64,000 nt of DNA from Pseudomonas sp. PSB18 (GCF_014596565.1 NZ_NOIN01000003.1:186001-250000), one strand, 5' to 3'. Counted from the stretch's first letter, positions 1 to 7,228 are shown. Notes: generated by a model not told the origin, from the sequence alone. A program made the numbers and translations.

Positions 1-265
1 TCATACCCCGATAGTCCGCAACGAGTTCCCACCCCTCGCCTGCGACCTTGATTGCAGCGTGTCCTGGCTCCAAGATTGGCGGCTCACATTGGTAGGCGTG
101 CGCCGGAATCAGCCAAGAAAAAGGTTCCAAGGGACTGGGGTCTGCCACACTCACCCCAAGGAACTCACGAGTAACCGGGTGCACGTTGCAGATTGCCGGA
201 GGTACAACCTCGTCAGCGAGCCACCAAGACAGTCCGTCTTGCGCGGCCATGCGTTCGTCTGACAT
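1..265 (-). CDS. Tail fibre assembly chaperone (partial, cut by window start)
   Basis: This reading frame begins at an ATG at 265 with a TTGGAG ribosome site about nine bases upstream and runs off the window edge, so only about 88 N-terminal residues are visible. It starts MSDERMAAQDGLSWWLADEV and reaches a GWELVADYRG motif, which resembles the end of the N-terminal part of tail fibre assembly proteins from P2-like phages and R-pyocins. Such chaperones are needed to fold or attach the fibre encoded just upstream. It lies 27 bases after the fibre gene on the same strand, the usual fibre-chaperone order. The family call is from position and motif; the missing C-terminus prevents a firmer one. 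Confidence 0.7.
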   Translation of the reverse strand, partial: MSDERMAAQDGLSWWLADEVVPPAICNVHPVTREFLGVSVADPSPLEPFSWLIPAHAYQCEPPILEPGHAAIKVAGEGWELVADYRGM

Positions 266-292
266 CTTCAAAACTCCAATATATGGCGCTGA

Positions 293-1756
293 TCAATATT
301 TGATACAGGCGAGGAAAGCCGTGTTGAGAGGCCTGGCCTCGGAACCGCCGGAGCTGGCGATAGTGATTGCATGGGTGTGATCGCCGGCGGCACTGGTTGG
401 TGCTCCCGCAGATCCGTAGTAGGGCTCGTCGCCCCAAATCGCATTGCCATCTGTTCCCGGCCCGCGGTCCAGGTTTATCCAGATCGAGTGAGTATGACTG
501 CCTGCTACCGCCGCGCTGCCAGCATGGACGTGAGCGGCGTTCTGACTCGCCTGGCCGCTGCCGAACGCACGACCCGGATCAAGATTGCGCCCGTCATCGA
601 ATGCGCGATCAAAATGAGCACGAGAGTCAGGCAAATTGAACGTCGTCGTGCCGTCCCCTGCTCCGTAGAGTGTGCCTATCCTGGCGAATAGCGCAGCATA
701 GGTCGTGCGCGATATTGCGGCGCCGTTTCGTTTCAAGAATCCTGGAGGAGGTGTTGCCATGGCGAAGTGCGTGACTTCCCCTACGCGATCACCCGAAACA
801 CCCAATGCATATGCTTCGACCTGTGCTTTGGTATAGACATCGGTTAGCCCGTATCCTGCCACCGTGGTCGGATTGCTACCCGCTACAGCTCGGCCATACT
901 TATCGACGGTCAATCCACGATAACTGCCTGGTTGAATACCCGTCCTGCCCGCGAGCATTTCAAAGGTCAGCGCGGTAGAACCCAGTATGATCGATCCGTT
1001 GGTTGTGAGATGCCACAGTGAGTCACCGTTCGCCGCCCCTTCTTCAACCATCACTGCCAGGCTCGGGGTTACTTTGACACTGCTATTGGCATCGAGCGCC
1101 CGCGACCAACTGCTGTTGGACACAACCCAAATACCGTTGTCCTTGGCGAGCGTCTGATAAGGCAACAACACGCGATCGCCAGCAACCACTGCGACGCCGT
1201 CAATTTGCTGAGCCCCACTCAACACAACGTTCGCCGTAGCCGCCACGCGTACCGATTGCTTGCCATCGAGCTTGGCTAACTCATCAGCCAGATAACTCAT
1301 CACCCAAGCCCGCGTCGCCTTGACCACCGTATCGTCAATCAACAACGTTACCAGCTCGGCATTACTGGTCTCGAAAATCGAGCGGATGTAAAACTCCTTC
1401 CCCGAACCCGATGTTGCCAATACCGGCTTGAACGACTCCGGATATTTGACAATCGCATACAGAACCCCGGTATCGGTCCAGATCCCAGCCTCACGCACAT
1501 ACCAGCCGCCCACTTCAGGCGGAATGGTCACTTCAGCCAGCAACCAGCTCGGATTTTTCTCATCCTGGAACAGCGCGTTGAGTGGCCCGCGCCAGACTTC
1601 GCGCTTGAGCGCCGTGGCAGTCGCGGCCGGGTTGTAGACCTCGCCGCCGCCATCGCCGACGGAAATCTGCGACAACTTGATCGGTGTGCCCGCTGCCTTG
1701 CAGGCGGTTTCGTAGGCGATCCCTGCATCGGTGAGCAGGGTGTAGTAGTCAGCCAT
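293..1756 (-). CDS. Tailocin/phage tail fibre protein (P2 gpH-like)
   Basis: A 487-residue fibre that determines which cell-surface glycan the particle binds. Residues 1 to about 160 (MADYYTLLTDAGIAYE onward, with WYVREAGIW and EFYIRSIFETSNAE) match the phage tail-collar fibre N-terminal domain (DUF3751 type) that attaches to the baseplate. Around 175-270 is a segment of the form VDGV-VAGDRVLL-Q-ENGIW-EEG-ANGD found in many phage fibres, followed by a TVDKYGRA...TTVAGYGLTDVYTK linker. The C-terminal part (PPPGFLKRNGAAISR...LFARIGTLYGAGDGTTTFNLPD) is a tail collar domain. The start abuts the stop of the tail protein I gene. It is short next to many fibres, so receptor binding probably lies in the last 130 residues. 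Confidence 0.93.
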   Translation of the reverse strand: MADYYTLLTDAGIAYETACKAAGTPIKLSQISVGDGGGEVYNPAATATALKREVWRGPLNALFQDEKNPSWLLAEVTIPPEVGGWYVREAGIWTDTGVLYAIVKYPESFKPVLATSGSGKEFYIRSIFETSNAELVTLLIDDTVVKATRAWVMSYLADELAKLDGKQSVRVAATANVVLSGAQQIDGVAVVAGDRVLLPYQTLAKDNGIWVVSNSSWSRALDANSSVKVTPSLAVMVEEGAANGDSLWHLTTNGSIILGSTALTFEMLAGRTGIQPGSYRGLTVDKYGRAVAGSNPTTVAGYGLTDVYTKAQVEAYALGVSGDRVGEVTHFAMATPPPGFLKRNGAAISRTTYAALFARIGTLYGAGDGTTTFNLPDSRAHFDRAFDDGRNLDPGRAFGSGQASQNAAHVHAGSAAVAGSHTHSIWINLDRGPGTDGNAIWGDEPYYGSAGAPTSAAGDHTHAITIASSGGSEARPLNTAFLACIKY

Positions 1757-2392
1757 TCAGGCCCCCTGAGGATAGATAGTGGAGGTTTCGACGGTGTAGA
1801 TCCCGGCGGCCATGAAGGCCTGGCCCGAGGCTTCGAGACCTTCGATGACGATCGGGTAAACCGTGGTCAGCTCGCCGCACAATGTGGCGGCGCCGATGAC
1901 GTGCTTGCCGAATGCGCTCAAGCCGACTGAAACCGTCAAGGTGTCACGTTCGCTTTTGGCATCGGCCAGACGCCGGTCGAGACGGGCGTCGATTTCTTCG
2001 CTGTAAGGCTGTTCGGTAAAAGCCCTGACGGAAAAGCTGTAGGGCGAACCAATGGGCATTTGCTCATACCAGGCGCGCACCTCGGGCGTCAGTTGCAACC
2101 CCTTGGCCGCGTTTTCCAATGCCTTACGCGTCCCGGCCTGTCGTGCGGTGGGCCAGGCGAGTTCAACCGTCAGGCGTTTTTCAGCCTCGGGCGCTGCGGT
2201 GCTCCACTCGTTGACCCCGCGATCCGCCGCGAGATACGGCAGGAACGCCACAGGCGTGGCAGTCGGGTTCATCAACTCGGGAAACGGCGGATCGATACGT
2301 TCAAGCAGCCGGGCAAAACCGATATCCAGGGCCCTTTCCAGCGCCGAACTGTTGACCGGCAGCAGGCTTGGGGTCGGGGCGTCGTCACTCAT
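1757..2392 (-). CDS. Phage tail protein I (P2 gpI-like baseplate protein)
   Basis: A 211-residue protein starting at the ATG at 2392 (MSDDAPTPSLLPVNSSALERAL), which overlaps the stop of the preceding baseplate gene as ATGA. An upstream extension in the same frame exists but would lie wholly inside that gene, so this start is preferred. The N-terminal part with PPFPELMNPTATPVAFLPYLAADRGVNEW is the hallmark of the tail protein I family (P2 gpI, R-pyocin PA0619). It is a baseplate component linking the wedge to the tail fibre. It sits between gpJ and the fibre gene, as in P2. Confidence 0.93.
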   Translation of the reverse strand: MSDDAPTPSLLPVNSSALERALDIGFARLLERIDPPFPELMNPTATPVAFLPYLAADRGVNEWSTAAPEAEKRLTVELAWPTARQAGTRKALENAAKGLQLTPEVRAWYEQMPIGSPYSFSVRAFTEQPYSEEIDARLDRRLADAKSERDTLTVSVGLSAFGKHVIGAATLCGELTTVYPIVIEGLEASGQAFMAAGIYTVETSTIYPQGA

Positions 2393-3384
2393 AACGTGTC
2401 CACCTCGACCTCGACACCCGTGCAATACGGCGCCTGGAACGCCGTTGTCACGATAGGCGCCAACGGTTCGAGAATCTCGAGCCGAACCGCACCGGCGCTG
2501 TGCAATGTGTAGTCGATCCAGCTTGGGTCCACCCGGCCCTCCAGGCGATGGCACGCCTCGGCGTATTCCTGCAATTGCCGTTGCGCAGCCGCCTGGGTCA
2601 GGCCCGAGTCAGGGCCTGGATTGATCTTCGCCACGACGCGAATCTTGTAGGGTTTGACTTGCGCGCCCTGGACAATGACCAGATCCGTTTCCGGTCGTAC
2701 ATCCGGCCGTGCGAAATGCTGGCGGACCCCATCGAGCACTGCCTGGGAGGGCGTGCCGTCGCCTTCACGGGACAGCACCGTCACCGTGACTTCGCCCGGC
2801 GCCGTTCGGCGTCCGTTGCCGTCCTTGACCTGGGCGGCAAGCCCGTCCGGGTCGAAGGTGTATGTCACCGTCACGACCCCCGCCGCACTGCTGTCCACCT
2901 TTACTGCGGGGCGTTCGCCGAGGGTGAAAATTTCCCGTCGATACTGCATGCGCGAACCGGCCGCCGGGGCATGGGGCGCCAGGTAGTAACGCAACCTGGC
3001 GTCATCGTCGCTCTCGTAGACCGGGACGATGGGCGGGAACGCTGCCGGATCACCCGGATCGAGCAATTGGCGTACAAGCCCCATGTCCGCAAGACGGGCA
3101 TCGAGGTTGCTGCCGGTGGCCCACCACGCCAGCATCTGCTTGATCCGCGCGTTGTATTTACGTTCGTGGGTTTGCAGCCGCACGCAGAAGGCCTCGAGGG
3201 CCAGGGTCAGCAACTCGCTTTCGTTTTCCAGGCTGATCGCAAGCCTGGCCGCGCTGTCGGGCGAGCGTGCACCGACGTACTCGACCACGAAGGTCTTGAA
3301 CTCGGCGAGCAGATCCTCGAACGCGTCAACGGTGACGATGGCCGGTTCGGCCAGTTGGTTCTGGCCGGGTATCAACATGCTCAT
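2389..3384 (-). CDS. Baseplate assembly protein J (P2 gpJ-like)
   Basis: A 331-residue baseplate wedge protein. It matches the gpJ/Mu gp47 family: an N-terminal region with AARLAISLENESELLTLALEAFCVRLQTHERKYNARIKQMLAWWATGSNLDARLADMG (split here by function: an initial helical region, then the conserved ATGSNLDARLA motif) and ESDDDARLRYYLAPHAPAAGS in the middle. The later EVTVTVLSREGDGTPSQAVLDGVR and DLVIVQGAQ segments are also typical. Its stop overlaps the gpI start and its own start overlaps the end of gpW, so translation is probably coupled. Length is close to P2 gpJ (about 300). Confidence 0.94.
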   Translation of the reverse strand: MSMLIPGQNQLAEPAIVTVDAFEDLLAEFKTFVVEYVGARSPDSAARLAISLENESELLTLALEAFCVRLQTHERKYNARIKQMLAWWATGSNLDARLADMGLVRQLLDPGDPAAFPPIVPVYESDDDARLRYYLAPHAPAAGSRMQYRREIFTLGERPAVKVDSSAAGVVTVTYTFDPDGLAAQVKDGNGRRTAPGEVTVTVLSREGDGTPSQAVLDGVRQHFARPDVRPETDLVIVQGAQVKPYKIRVVAKINPGPDSGLTQAAAQRQLQEYAEACHRLEGRVDPSWIDYTLHSAGAVRLEILEPLAPIVTTAFQAPYCTGVEVEVDTL

Positions 3385-3713
3385 GTCACCACCTCAAAAG
3401 TCTGTTTGCGGTTTTTCCAGGTGCCGGCGAAGCGCAGCAGTAATCCGGCGCCCTGGCGGCTGGCGACGATGACCTGCGGCTCGAAATCGCCGATGCCGTT
3501 GTGTGGGTTGTAGAAGGCTTGGGCTGCGTGACTCTGGGCAAGAATCAGCAGGTCATCGCCGAGGTTCTGCCCCAGCAATTGCGTGAGCGCGCAGCCATAC
3601 AAAGGGCGTTTCTGGCGGGTGCCCAAGGGGGTGGTCAGCGCCCGGGTGGCGCGCTGGACGAACTGCGGCCAGTCATCCACCGTGGCGCCGGTGTTTCTAT
3701 CGATTCCGATCAT
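3381..3713 (-). CDS. Baseplate assembly protein W (P2 gpW / T4 gp25-like)
   Basis: A 110-residue baseplate protein of the gpW/gp25 lysozyme-like fold, starting at the ATG at 3713 (MIGIDRNTGATVDDWPQFVQ). TRALTTPLGTRQKRPLYGC matches the conserved segment of the family, and ALTQLLGQN follows. An ORF extension to 3743 would overlap the spike gene by 20 bases; the chosen start leaves a 10-base gap and has an AAGAG ribosome site. The protein forms part of the wedge that triggers sheath contraction. It sits in the canonical V-W-J-I order. Confidence 0.92.
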   Translation of the reverse strand: MIGIDRNTGATVDDWPQFVQRATRALTTPLGTRQKRPLYGCALTQLLGQNLGDDLLILAQSHAAQAFYNPHNGIGDFEPQVIVASRQGAGLLLRFAGTWKNRKQTFEVVT

Positions 3714-3723
3714 GGGAAGCTCT

Positions 3724-4335
3724 TTATGCGGTACTGATGACACGCCCCTGGTGATCCACCAACGGGCCGCTCAGGTGCACACCGGAAGCGTCGAGCCGGA
3801 TACCGACGGCACCCAGTTGCAAGTCGATGGCCTCAGGTGTCATCGCCAGCCGCGACGGGCCGATGGTCAATTCGAGGGATTCACGGGAACCGGTGAATGC
3901 CGCCGGGCCGTTTTCCCAGTGCAGGACATGACTGGCATGGTCGTAGCCGTTTTCCGAACCGTCCGGGTAAAGGCGACGGGTCAGCGTTGCCTGTGTCGAG
4001 ACGGGGGGAAACTGACCGCCGTTGAGGCCGAACAACGCCACCGACTGCCCGCCGCCGTCACCGCCGCCATGGTTCAGCAGCAGGCATTGCTCTCCCACGG
4101 AGGGAATCCGCGACTCGCTCTGGGCGCCGGCACTCGGGTTGAAAAAGCGGATCGCCGGGGTCAACAGCTCTCCATGGGCGACCTTGCAGGTATTGGTGGC
4201 TGCATCGACTTCCTGGCAGATGCCGATGCGACAGAGATTGTCTGCGCGCCGGTACAAGTCTTCGAGCTCGGTTTCCATCCCGGCCAGGCGCTCGATGATC
4301 GGCCCCAGGTACAGGCGTAGAAGCGCATCGAACAT
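3724..4335 (-). CDS. Baseplate spike protein V (P2 gpV-like)
   Basis: A 203-residue protein forming the central membrane-piercing spike. The N-terminus (MFDALLRLYLGPIIERLAG) is the helical lead of gpV proteins. The middle holds an OB-fold core with RIPSVGEQCLLLNHGGGDGGGQSVALFGLNGG. The C-terminal third (YDHASHVLHWENGPAAFTGSRES...VGIRLDASGVHLSGPLVDHQG) alternates short beta repeats as in the spike helix. It is the first clearly structural gene of this operon after the holin and the PA0615-like gene. Confidence 0.93.
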   Translation of the reverse strand: MFDALLRLYLGPIIERLAGMETELEDLYRRADNLCRIGICQEVDAATNTCKVAHGELLTPAIRFFNPSAGAQSESRIPSVGEQCLLLNHGGGDGGGQSVALFGLNGGQFPPVSTQATLTRRLYPDGSENGYDHASHVLHWENGPAAFTGSRESLELTIGPSRLAMTPEAIDLQLGAVGIRLDASGVHLSGPLVDHQGRVISTA

Positions 4336-4338
4336 GGT

Positions 4339-4851
4339 TCAGCCCTCCAGTGCGGTGTATTGGTCCGGGTCGTCGATGTTCGACACTTCCCAGGTCCGGG
4401 CGAATTTCGGAATGCCCAATGGGTCCTCCAGCAGCGTCGGACCGAGGTACAGGGTTTGGGTGAATGAAACGGTCCAGGCGCTGTACGGCCGGGTCCCGCC
4501 GTTGAATACCGATGCAACGCCCTCGACATCCGTGGGTCGGCTGCATTGCTCAGCCGACAGATACCAGCGGTTGTCGACGATCACGCGTTTCAACTCACAG
4601 GCCAGATCGCAGGCCATCAACCCCGTGCCAGGGGAAACGACTTGCATGGAAAGCGTGAGGACATGGGCGATACGCCCGTCGTTGGCACGGTTGCCTGACG
4701 TATCGCGTTCGATGGCGATCAATACCCAAGGCTGATCGCCGGTGTCGTCAAAGTCCTGGAGACTCCCGACCTTCAAGCCGGGAAAGGTGGTACGCAGCGT
4801 CTCGACAATGGCGGTAAACAGCTGCGAGGGTTTTTCGATGAGAGTGGGCAT
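4339..4851 (-). CDS. Tailocin cluster conserved protein (R-pyocin PA0615-like position)
   Basis: A 170-residue protein starting MPTLIEKPSQLFTAIVETLR at the ATG at 4851, with GAAAGAGG upstream; an in-frame extension to 4986 overlaps the holin gene and is not supported. No catalytic motif, signal peptide or membrane segment is visible. It lies between the holin and gpV, the place of PA0615 in the P. aeruginosa R-pyocin cluster, and its pattern (VLIAIERDTSGNR, hydrophobic strands, SFTQTLYLGP near the end) would fit a small tail-terminator or tail-completion fold. That role is inferred from position only. The gene ends three bases before the spike gene. Confidence 0.75.
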   Translation of the reverse strand: MPTLIEKPSQLFTAIVETLRTTFPGLKVGSLQDFDDTGDQPWVLIAIERDTSGNRANDGRIAHVLTLSMQVVSPGTGLMACDLACELKRVIVDNRWYLSAEQCSRPTDVEGVASVFNGGTRPYSAWTVSFTQTLYLGPTLLEDPLGIPKFARTWEVSNIDDPDQYTALEG

Positions 4852-4888
4852 TGGATGGCCTCTTTCCTGTGGGTCGGCAGCATCGGGC

Positions 4889-5239
4889 TCACGGTTGGTC
4901 GGGACGGGAATCCGGCGGTGGCACTTCGCCAACGCCAATCCGCTTGGCGACCCAGCGTTCGTAAAGACCGATGGCCACATCGGCACCGGCCATGGCGGTC
5001 AGGCAACCCAAGGCGCAGGCACTCCAGATCGACATGCCGAAGGCATACAGCAGCATGATTGCCGAGACACCGCAGATCACGCAGGCGCCGGAGCGCAAGG
5101 CCAGACGCCGCAACAGCGACCAGCCTCGGGCACCTTCCTTGTCGGCACGCCACATCTCGCCGGACACCCCGCCCACCAGGGCGAGCAGGATGACCAGCCA
5201 GATCGGCATGTCCAGCAACGCTTGTTGCTCGTTTGTCAT
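4889..5239 (-). CDS. Holin (phage lysis, HP1/R-pyocin type)
   Basis: A 116-residue membrane protein with a GGAGG ribosome site seven bases before its ATG. Hydrophobic segments lie at about residues 10-27 (MPIWLVILLALVGGVSGEMWR), 50-67 (GACVICGVSAIMLLYAFG) and 69-88, ending in a hydrophilic proline-rich tail. The GGVSGEMWR segment and size fit the holin family found at this spot in Pseudomonas tailocins. It would open the inner membrane so that an endolysin, expected left of this window, can lyse the cell and release particles. No endolysin is encoded within the window. Confidence 0.88.
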   Translation of the reverse strand: MTNEQQALLDMPIWLVILLALVGGVSGEMWRADKEGARGWSLLRRLALRSGACVICGVSAIMLLYAFGMSIWSACALGCLTAMAGADVAIGLYERWVAKRIGVGEVPPPDSRPDQP

Positions 5240-5428
5240 TCACGCCTCCTGGGGTGATTGAGATTGGGCAGGGAGTTTTTACTGAAACTGAACGAGGCCT
5301 GGTCAGTGCAACCCATCAAGTCGCTACCGACAGCCTGGAACAACAAGCCCCAACGAACGCATAGGTCTGAACAAGGGCGCAGACACTCGAAGGGGCTTGA
5401 AGGATTTAAAGTTTGAACAGGGCTGGCA
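5240..5428. other. Gap between exported protein gene and holin
   Basis: About 190 bases within the leftward tailocin operon. It contains the holin ribosome site at its left end. No convincing terminator, promoter or complete small gene was seen; a minus-strand frame crossing it is a shadow of the upstream exported protein gene. Confidence 0.4.
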
Positions 5429-5857
5429 TCACTTGGGAGGCGCGCAAGTCGCGCCCTGGTAAGCCATGGTGTAGGTGTAGTGCCGGTCCCAGGACAGCGG
5501 TAGCGTACTGGGTGCTGCCCACTCCGCGTAGTTACCCGCCATCGAGCCAGTAGCGACGACTTTACCCATGGCAATGGTGGCGAGGTTGTTGGCGCTTCCT
5601 GCTCCACTCATCGGCACGCTTCCATTCCATTGGAGGTCGTCCCCATTCTGAAACCATGCGCCCTTCCAGCCTGCCTGGGAACTTGAGTACCAGGTATTGT
5701 CAGCTTTGAAGCAGATCGTTTGGTTTGCGTAAAAGCCACCGCCCGGAACGTGGTAGGAAGCGAACTTCCAGGAACCGACAGGGGAGGTTTCGGCAAATGC
5801 ATGAAGAGTCTGGGTCGCCAGAAGTGCTGCGACCAGAACACTGAAGATTTTTTTCAT
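5429..5857 (-). CDS. Small exported protein of unknown function, tailocin cargo
   Basis: A 142-residue protein with a clear Sec signal peptide (MKKIFSVLVAALLATQTLHAFA, cleavage after AFA) and an AAGGA ribosome site. The mature part starts SPVGSWKFASYHVPGGGF and contains ICFKADNTWYSSS, WKGAWFQNGDDLQWNG and GNYAEWA. The spaced W-K/W-x-G patterns and two cysteines (near residues 47 and 138) suggest a small beta-barrel or lipocalin-like fold with one disulphide. I do not recognise a named family. It is the second of two exported-protein genes between the Com-like gene and the holin; the two are not similar. The region is visibly richer in A+T than the baseplate genes, suggesting separate acquisition. 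Confidence 0.75.
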   Translation of the reverse strand: MKKIFSVLVAALLATQTLHAFAETSPVGSWKFASYHVPGGGFYANQTICFKADNTWYSSSQAGWKGAWFQNGDDLQWNGSVPMSGAGSANNLATIAMGKVVATGSMAGNYAEWAAPSTLPLSWDRHYTYTMAYQGATCAPPK

Positions 5858-6005
5858 TATGATTTCCTTTATAAAGAAGCCTTGGGAGAGGTTGATATAG
5901 TCTTTCTATGCATTGAATAACTTCAGCGGGGTGATACGCATCAATCTCGTTCAAGCAGAGTCACAGGCGGAAAAAACATATAGTTGGCCTGAGCATTACC
6001 GCCGT

Positions 6006-6647
6006 TTAATTCGTGATCAGCATGTCGATCGTGCTCGAGTCGCACGAATAATTAGTTTTCTTATCCAGAACAAAATAAAGGGTCGAGGCCACGCTGACAG
6101 GTACATTACTCAAGGAAAAGACAGCCCCCGTACCTTTGGCCAGACTACCGGACTGTAGAACCGTGCCGCCTTGATTTAGGGACCACGCGATACCATCACC
6201 ACAAGCAGCATGGATACTATTGATACGCCCCAGAATATTGACCGTTCCGGCGATAGGGCTGGTCCAGCGGATGATAGTTTGGCTGTTCATGCCCGGATGG
6301 AAAATCACGTTACCCGCAGGAACAGTGAAACTGCCGTTCCCACTGTAGTTATACGTTTCTTTATGCACGGTCACATGTGCGCCAGACGGTACATCTTGCC
6401 AACAGGTCGCTGGCTTTCCACCGCAGACATCGGCCGTAAACGAAGGCAGGAGAATATAGTTCTCCGGGTTATTCACTCCTGAGGTATTTTCCATAAATGC
6501 CCAGGGTGAGCTAGACGAGACACGCTCTTTTGTAAAAATCACATCTTTTGCCAAGTTCCAGGACATGGCAGTTTCTGCCCAGGCGTTAATGGACACACCG
6601 GAGAACAGCAACAACCCCAATACTGAAGCGATAGTGAATTTTTTCAT
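6006..6647 (-). CDS. Exported jelly-roll-like protein of unknown function, coupled to Com
   Basis: A 213-residue protein with a Sec signal peptide (MKKFTIASVLGLLLFSGVSI, cleavage near AWA-ET). The mature part begins TAMSWNLAKDVIF. In the C-terminal half, GNVIFHPGMNSQTIIRWTSP, AGTVNILGRI, GDGIAWSLNQGG and SLSNVPVSVASTLYFVLD form the beta-strand pattern of secreted lectin-like or carbohydrate-binding jelly-roll modules (HPG, RWTAP, AGTY, GDG signatures). Several cysteines probably pair in the periplasm. The start lies nine bases after the stop of the Com-like gene, so it is likely translated from the same message and may be controlled by Com. Function unknown; glycan binding is inferred from the fold pattern only. 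Confidence 0.78.
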   Translation of the reverse strand: MKKFTIASVLGLLLFSGVSINAWAETAMSWNLAKDVIFTKERVSSSSPWAFMENTSGVNNPENYILLPSFTADVCGGKPATCWQDVPSGAHVTVHKETYNYSGNGSFTVPAGNVIFHPGMNSQTIIRWTSPIAGTVNILGRINSIHAACGDGIAWSLNQGGTVLQSGSLAKGTGAVFSLSNVPVSVASTLYFVLDKKTNYSCDSSTIDMLITN

Positions 6648-6656
6648 GGTAATGAC

Positions 6657-6848
6657 CTATTGAGTCGAGAGCTTGGATGGCACTGCGTTAGTCGCAGACG
6701 TTGTCGCTCCATGGCGACTTACTCGAGGCTCAACGGCCTTCACATGATTCAACGTCCCGCATCGGGAACACTTGATCTGGAGTTCGGTGTTCTCGCCCAT
6801 ACGGGCCAGAAGTCGTTTGCAGCGACCGCATCTGAAATCCTTCAGCAT
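6657..6848 (-). CDS. com: Com-like zinc-ribbon translational regulator
   Basis: A 63-residue protein starting MLKDFRCGRCKRLLARMG at the ATG at 6848, preceded by GGAGG. It has two CxxC knuckles (CGRC and CSRC, 18 residues between) followed by GTLNHVKAVEP, the signature of the phage Mu Com family. In Mu, Com binds the com-mom message and opens the mom ribosome site. No mom or methylase gene is present here; instead an exported protein gene follows after nine bases. A 107-residue frame extending to 6980 is open, but the internal start has the strong ribosome site and gives the usual family length. Confidence 0.88.
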   Translation of the reverse strand: MLKDFRCGRCKRLLARMGENTELQIKCSRCGTLNHVKAVEPRVSRHGATTSATNAVPSKLSTQ

Positions 6849-6984
6849 TTGAAAGCCCTCCATTGGCGGCGGTGATGATTTGAAGCGCCTCACGGCACAG
6901 GCATTCCAAAAAGCCCGGTCGCCCAGGCTTTTCAGTAATGCGCTTGATCTTTCGGCGCGACTGGCGCGGTACGGATCCATTCAA
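6730..6984 (-). CDS. Possible small TTG-start ORF overlapping com
   Basis: An 84-codon frame starting at a TTG at 6984, six bases after GGAGG, which is ideal spacing. It begins NGSVPRQSRRKIKRITEKP and contains FLECLCREALQIITAANGG. In the first 45 codons the third positions are mostly G or C and the codons look like those of neighbouring genes, more so than the competing ATG frame at 6980. It would overlap the 5' half of com in another frame. A basic N-terminus followed by a cysteine-containing helix could suit a nucleic-acid-binding leader protein, but no family was recognised. The part beyond 6848 may be non-functional read-through. Confidence 0.35.
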   Translation of the reverse strand: MNGSVPRQSRRKIKRITEKPGRPGFLECLCREALQIITAANGGLSNAEGFQMRSLQTTSGPYGREHRTPDQVFPMRDVESCEGR

Positions 6985-7155
6985 ATTGTTCCTCCGGCCG
7001 CGGTCCCTGCCCGCCGGATAACTGCTTCTGGTGCTTTACGCTGCACACCCGGGCCAGTTGCCAACCCTCTGAACCGTTGAGGCCGGTTCATCGCTGCCTG
7101 TTGATGGAACTAAAGAGCTGTGTTGCCAGCCGGCTTTGTCGAGCGGCTTGGACAC

Positions 7156-7184
7156 AGAATATGCATGTATGCATATACAGTCAA
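7156..7184 (-). promoter_or_regulatory. Lytic promoter of the tailocin operon
   Basis: On the minus strand there is TTGACT (7184-7179) and TATTCT (7161-7156) separated by exactly 17 bases, a good sigma-70 promoter reading leftward into com, the exported proteins, holin and baseplate genes. A palindromic repressor site fills the spacer and a second lies across the upstream edge of the -35, so bound repressor should block polymerase directly. Confidence 0.75.
7161..7174. promoter_or_regulatory. Operator O1 (ATGC-N6-GCAT)
   Basis: Palindrome ATGCATGTATGCAT, i.e. ATGC, six bases, GCAT. It lies in the -35/-10 spacer of the lytic promoter. It shares arm sequence and 6-base spacing with two neighbours and with a copy upstream of the repressor gene. 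Confidence 0.65.
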
Positions 7185-7197
7185 TGCGTTAATGCAT
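7184..7197. promoter_or_regulatory. Operator O2 (ATGC-N6-GCAT)
   Basis: Palindrome ATGCGTTAATGCAT, abutting the -35 box of the lytic promoter. Extended arms read AATGC and GCATT. Its centre is 23 bases from that of O1, about two helical turns. Confidence 0.65.
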
Positions 7198-7214
7198 TTA
7201 TTTGTGCGCAGAAA

Positions 7215-7228
7215 ATGCACCAACGCAT
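7215..7228. promoter_or_regulatory. Operator O3 (ATGC-N6-GCAT)
   Basis: Palindrome ATGCACCAACGCAT with extended arms AATGC and GCATT. Its centre is 31 bases upstream of O2, about three helical turns, so repressor dimers could stack on one face of the DNA. Confidence 0.62.

Noticed and set aside
5236..5607. 123-codon minus-strand frame across the gap before the holin
   Set aside because: It is out of frame with the exported protein gene, proline/arginine/serine-rich and has no ribosome site; a shadow frame.
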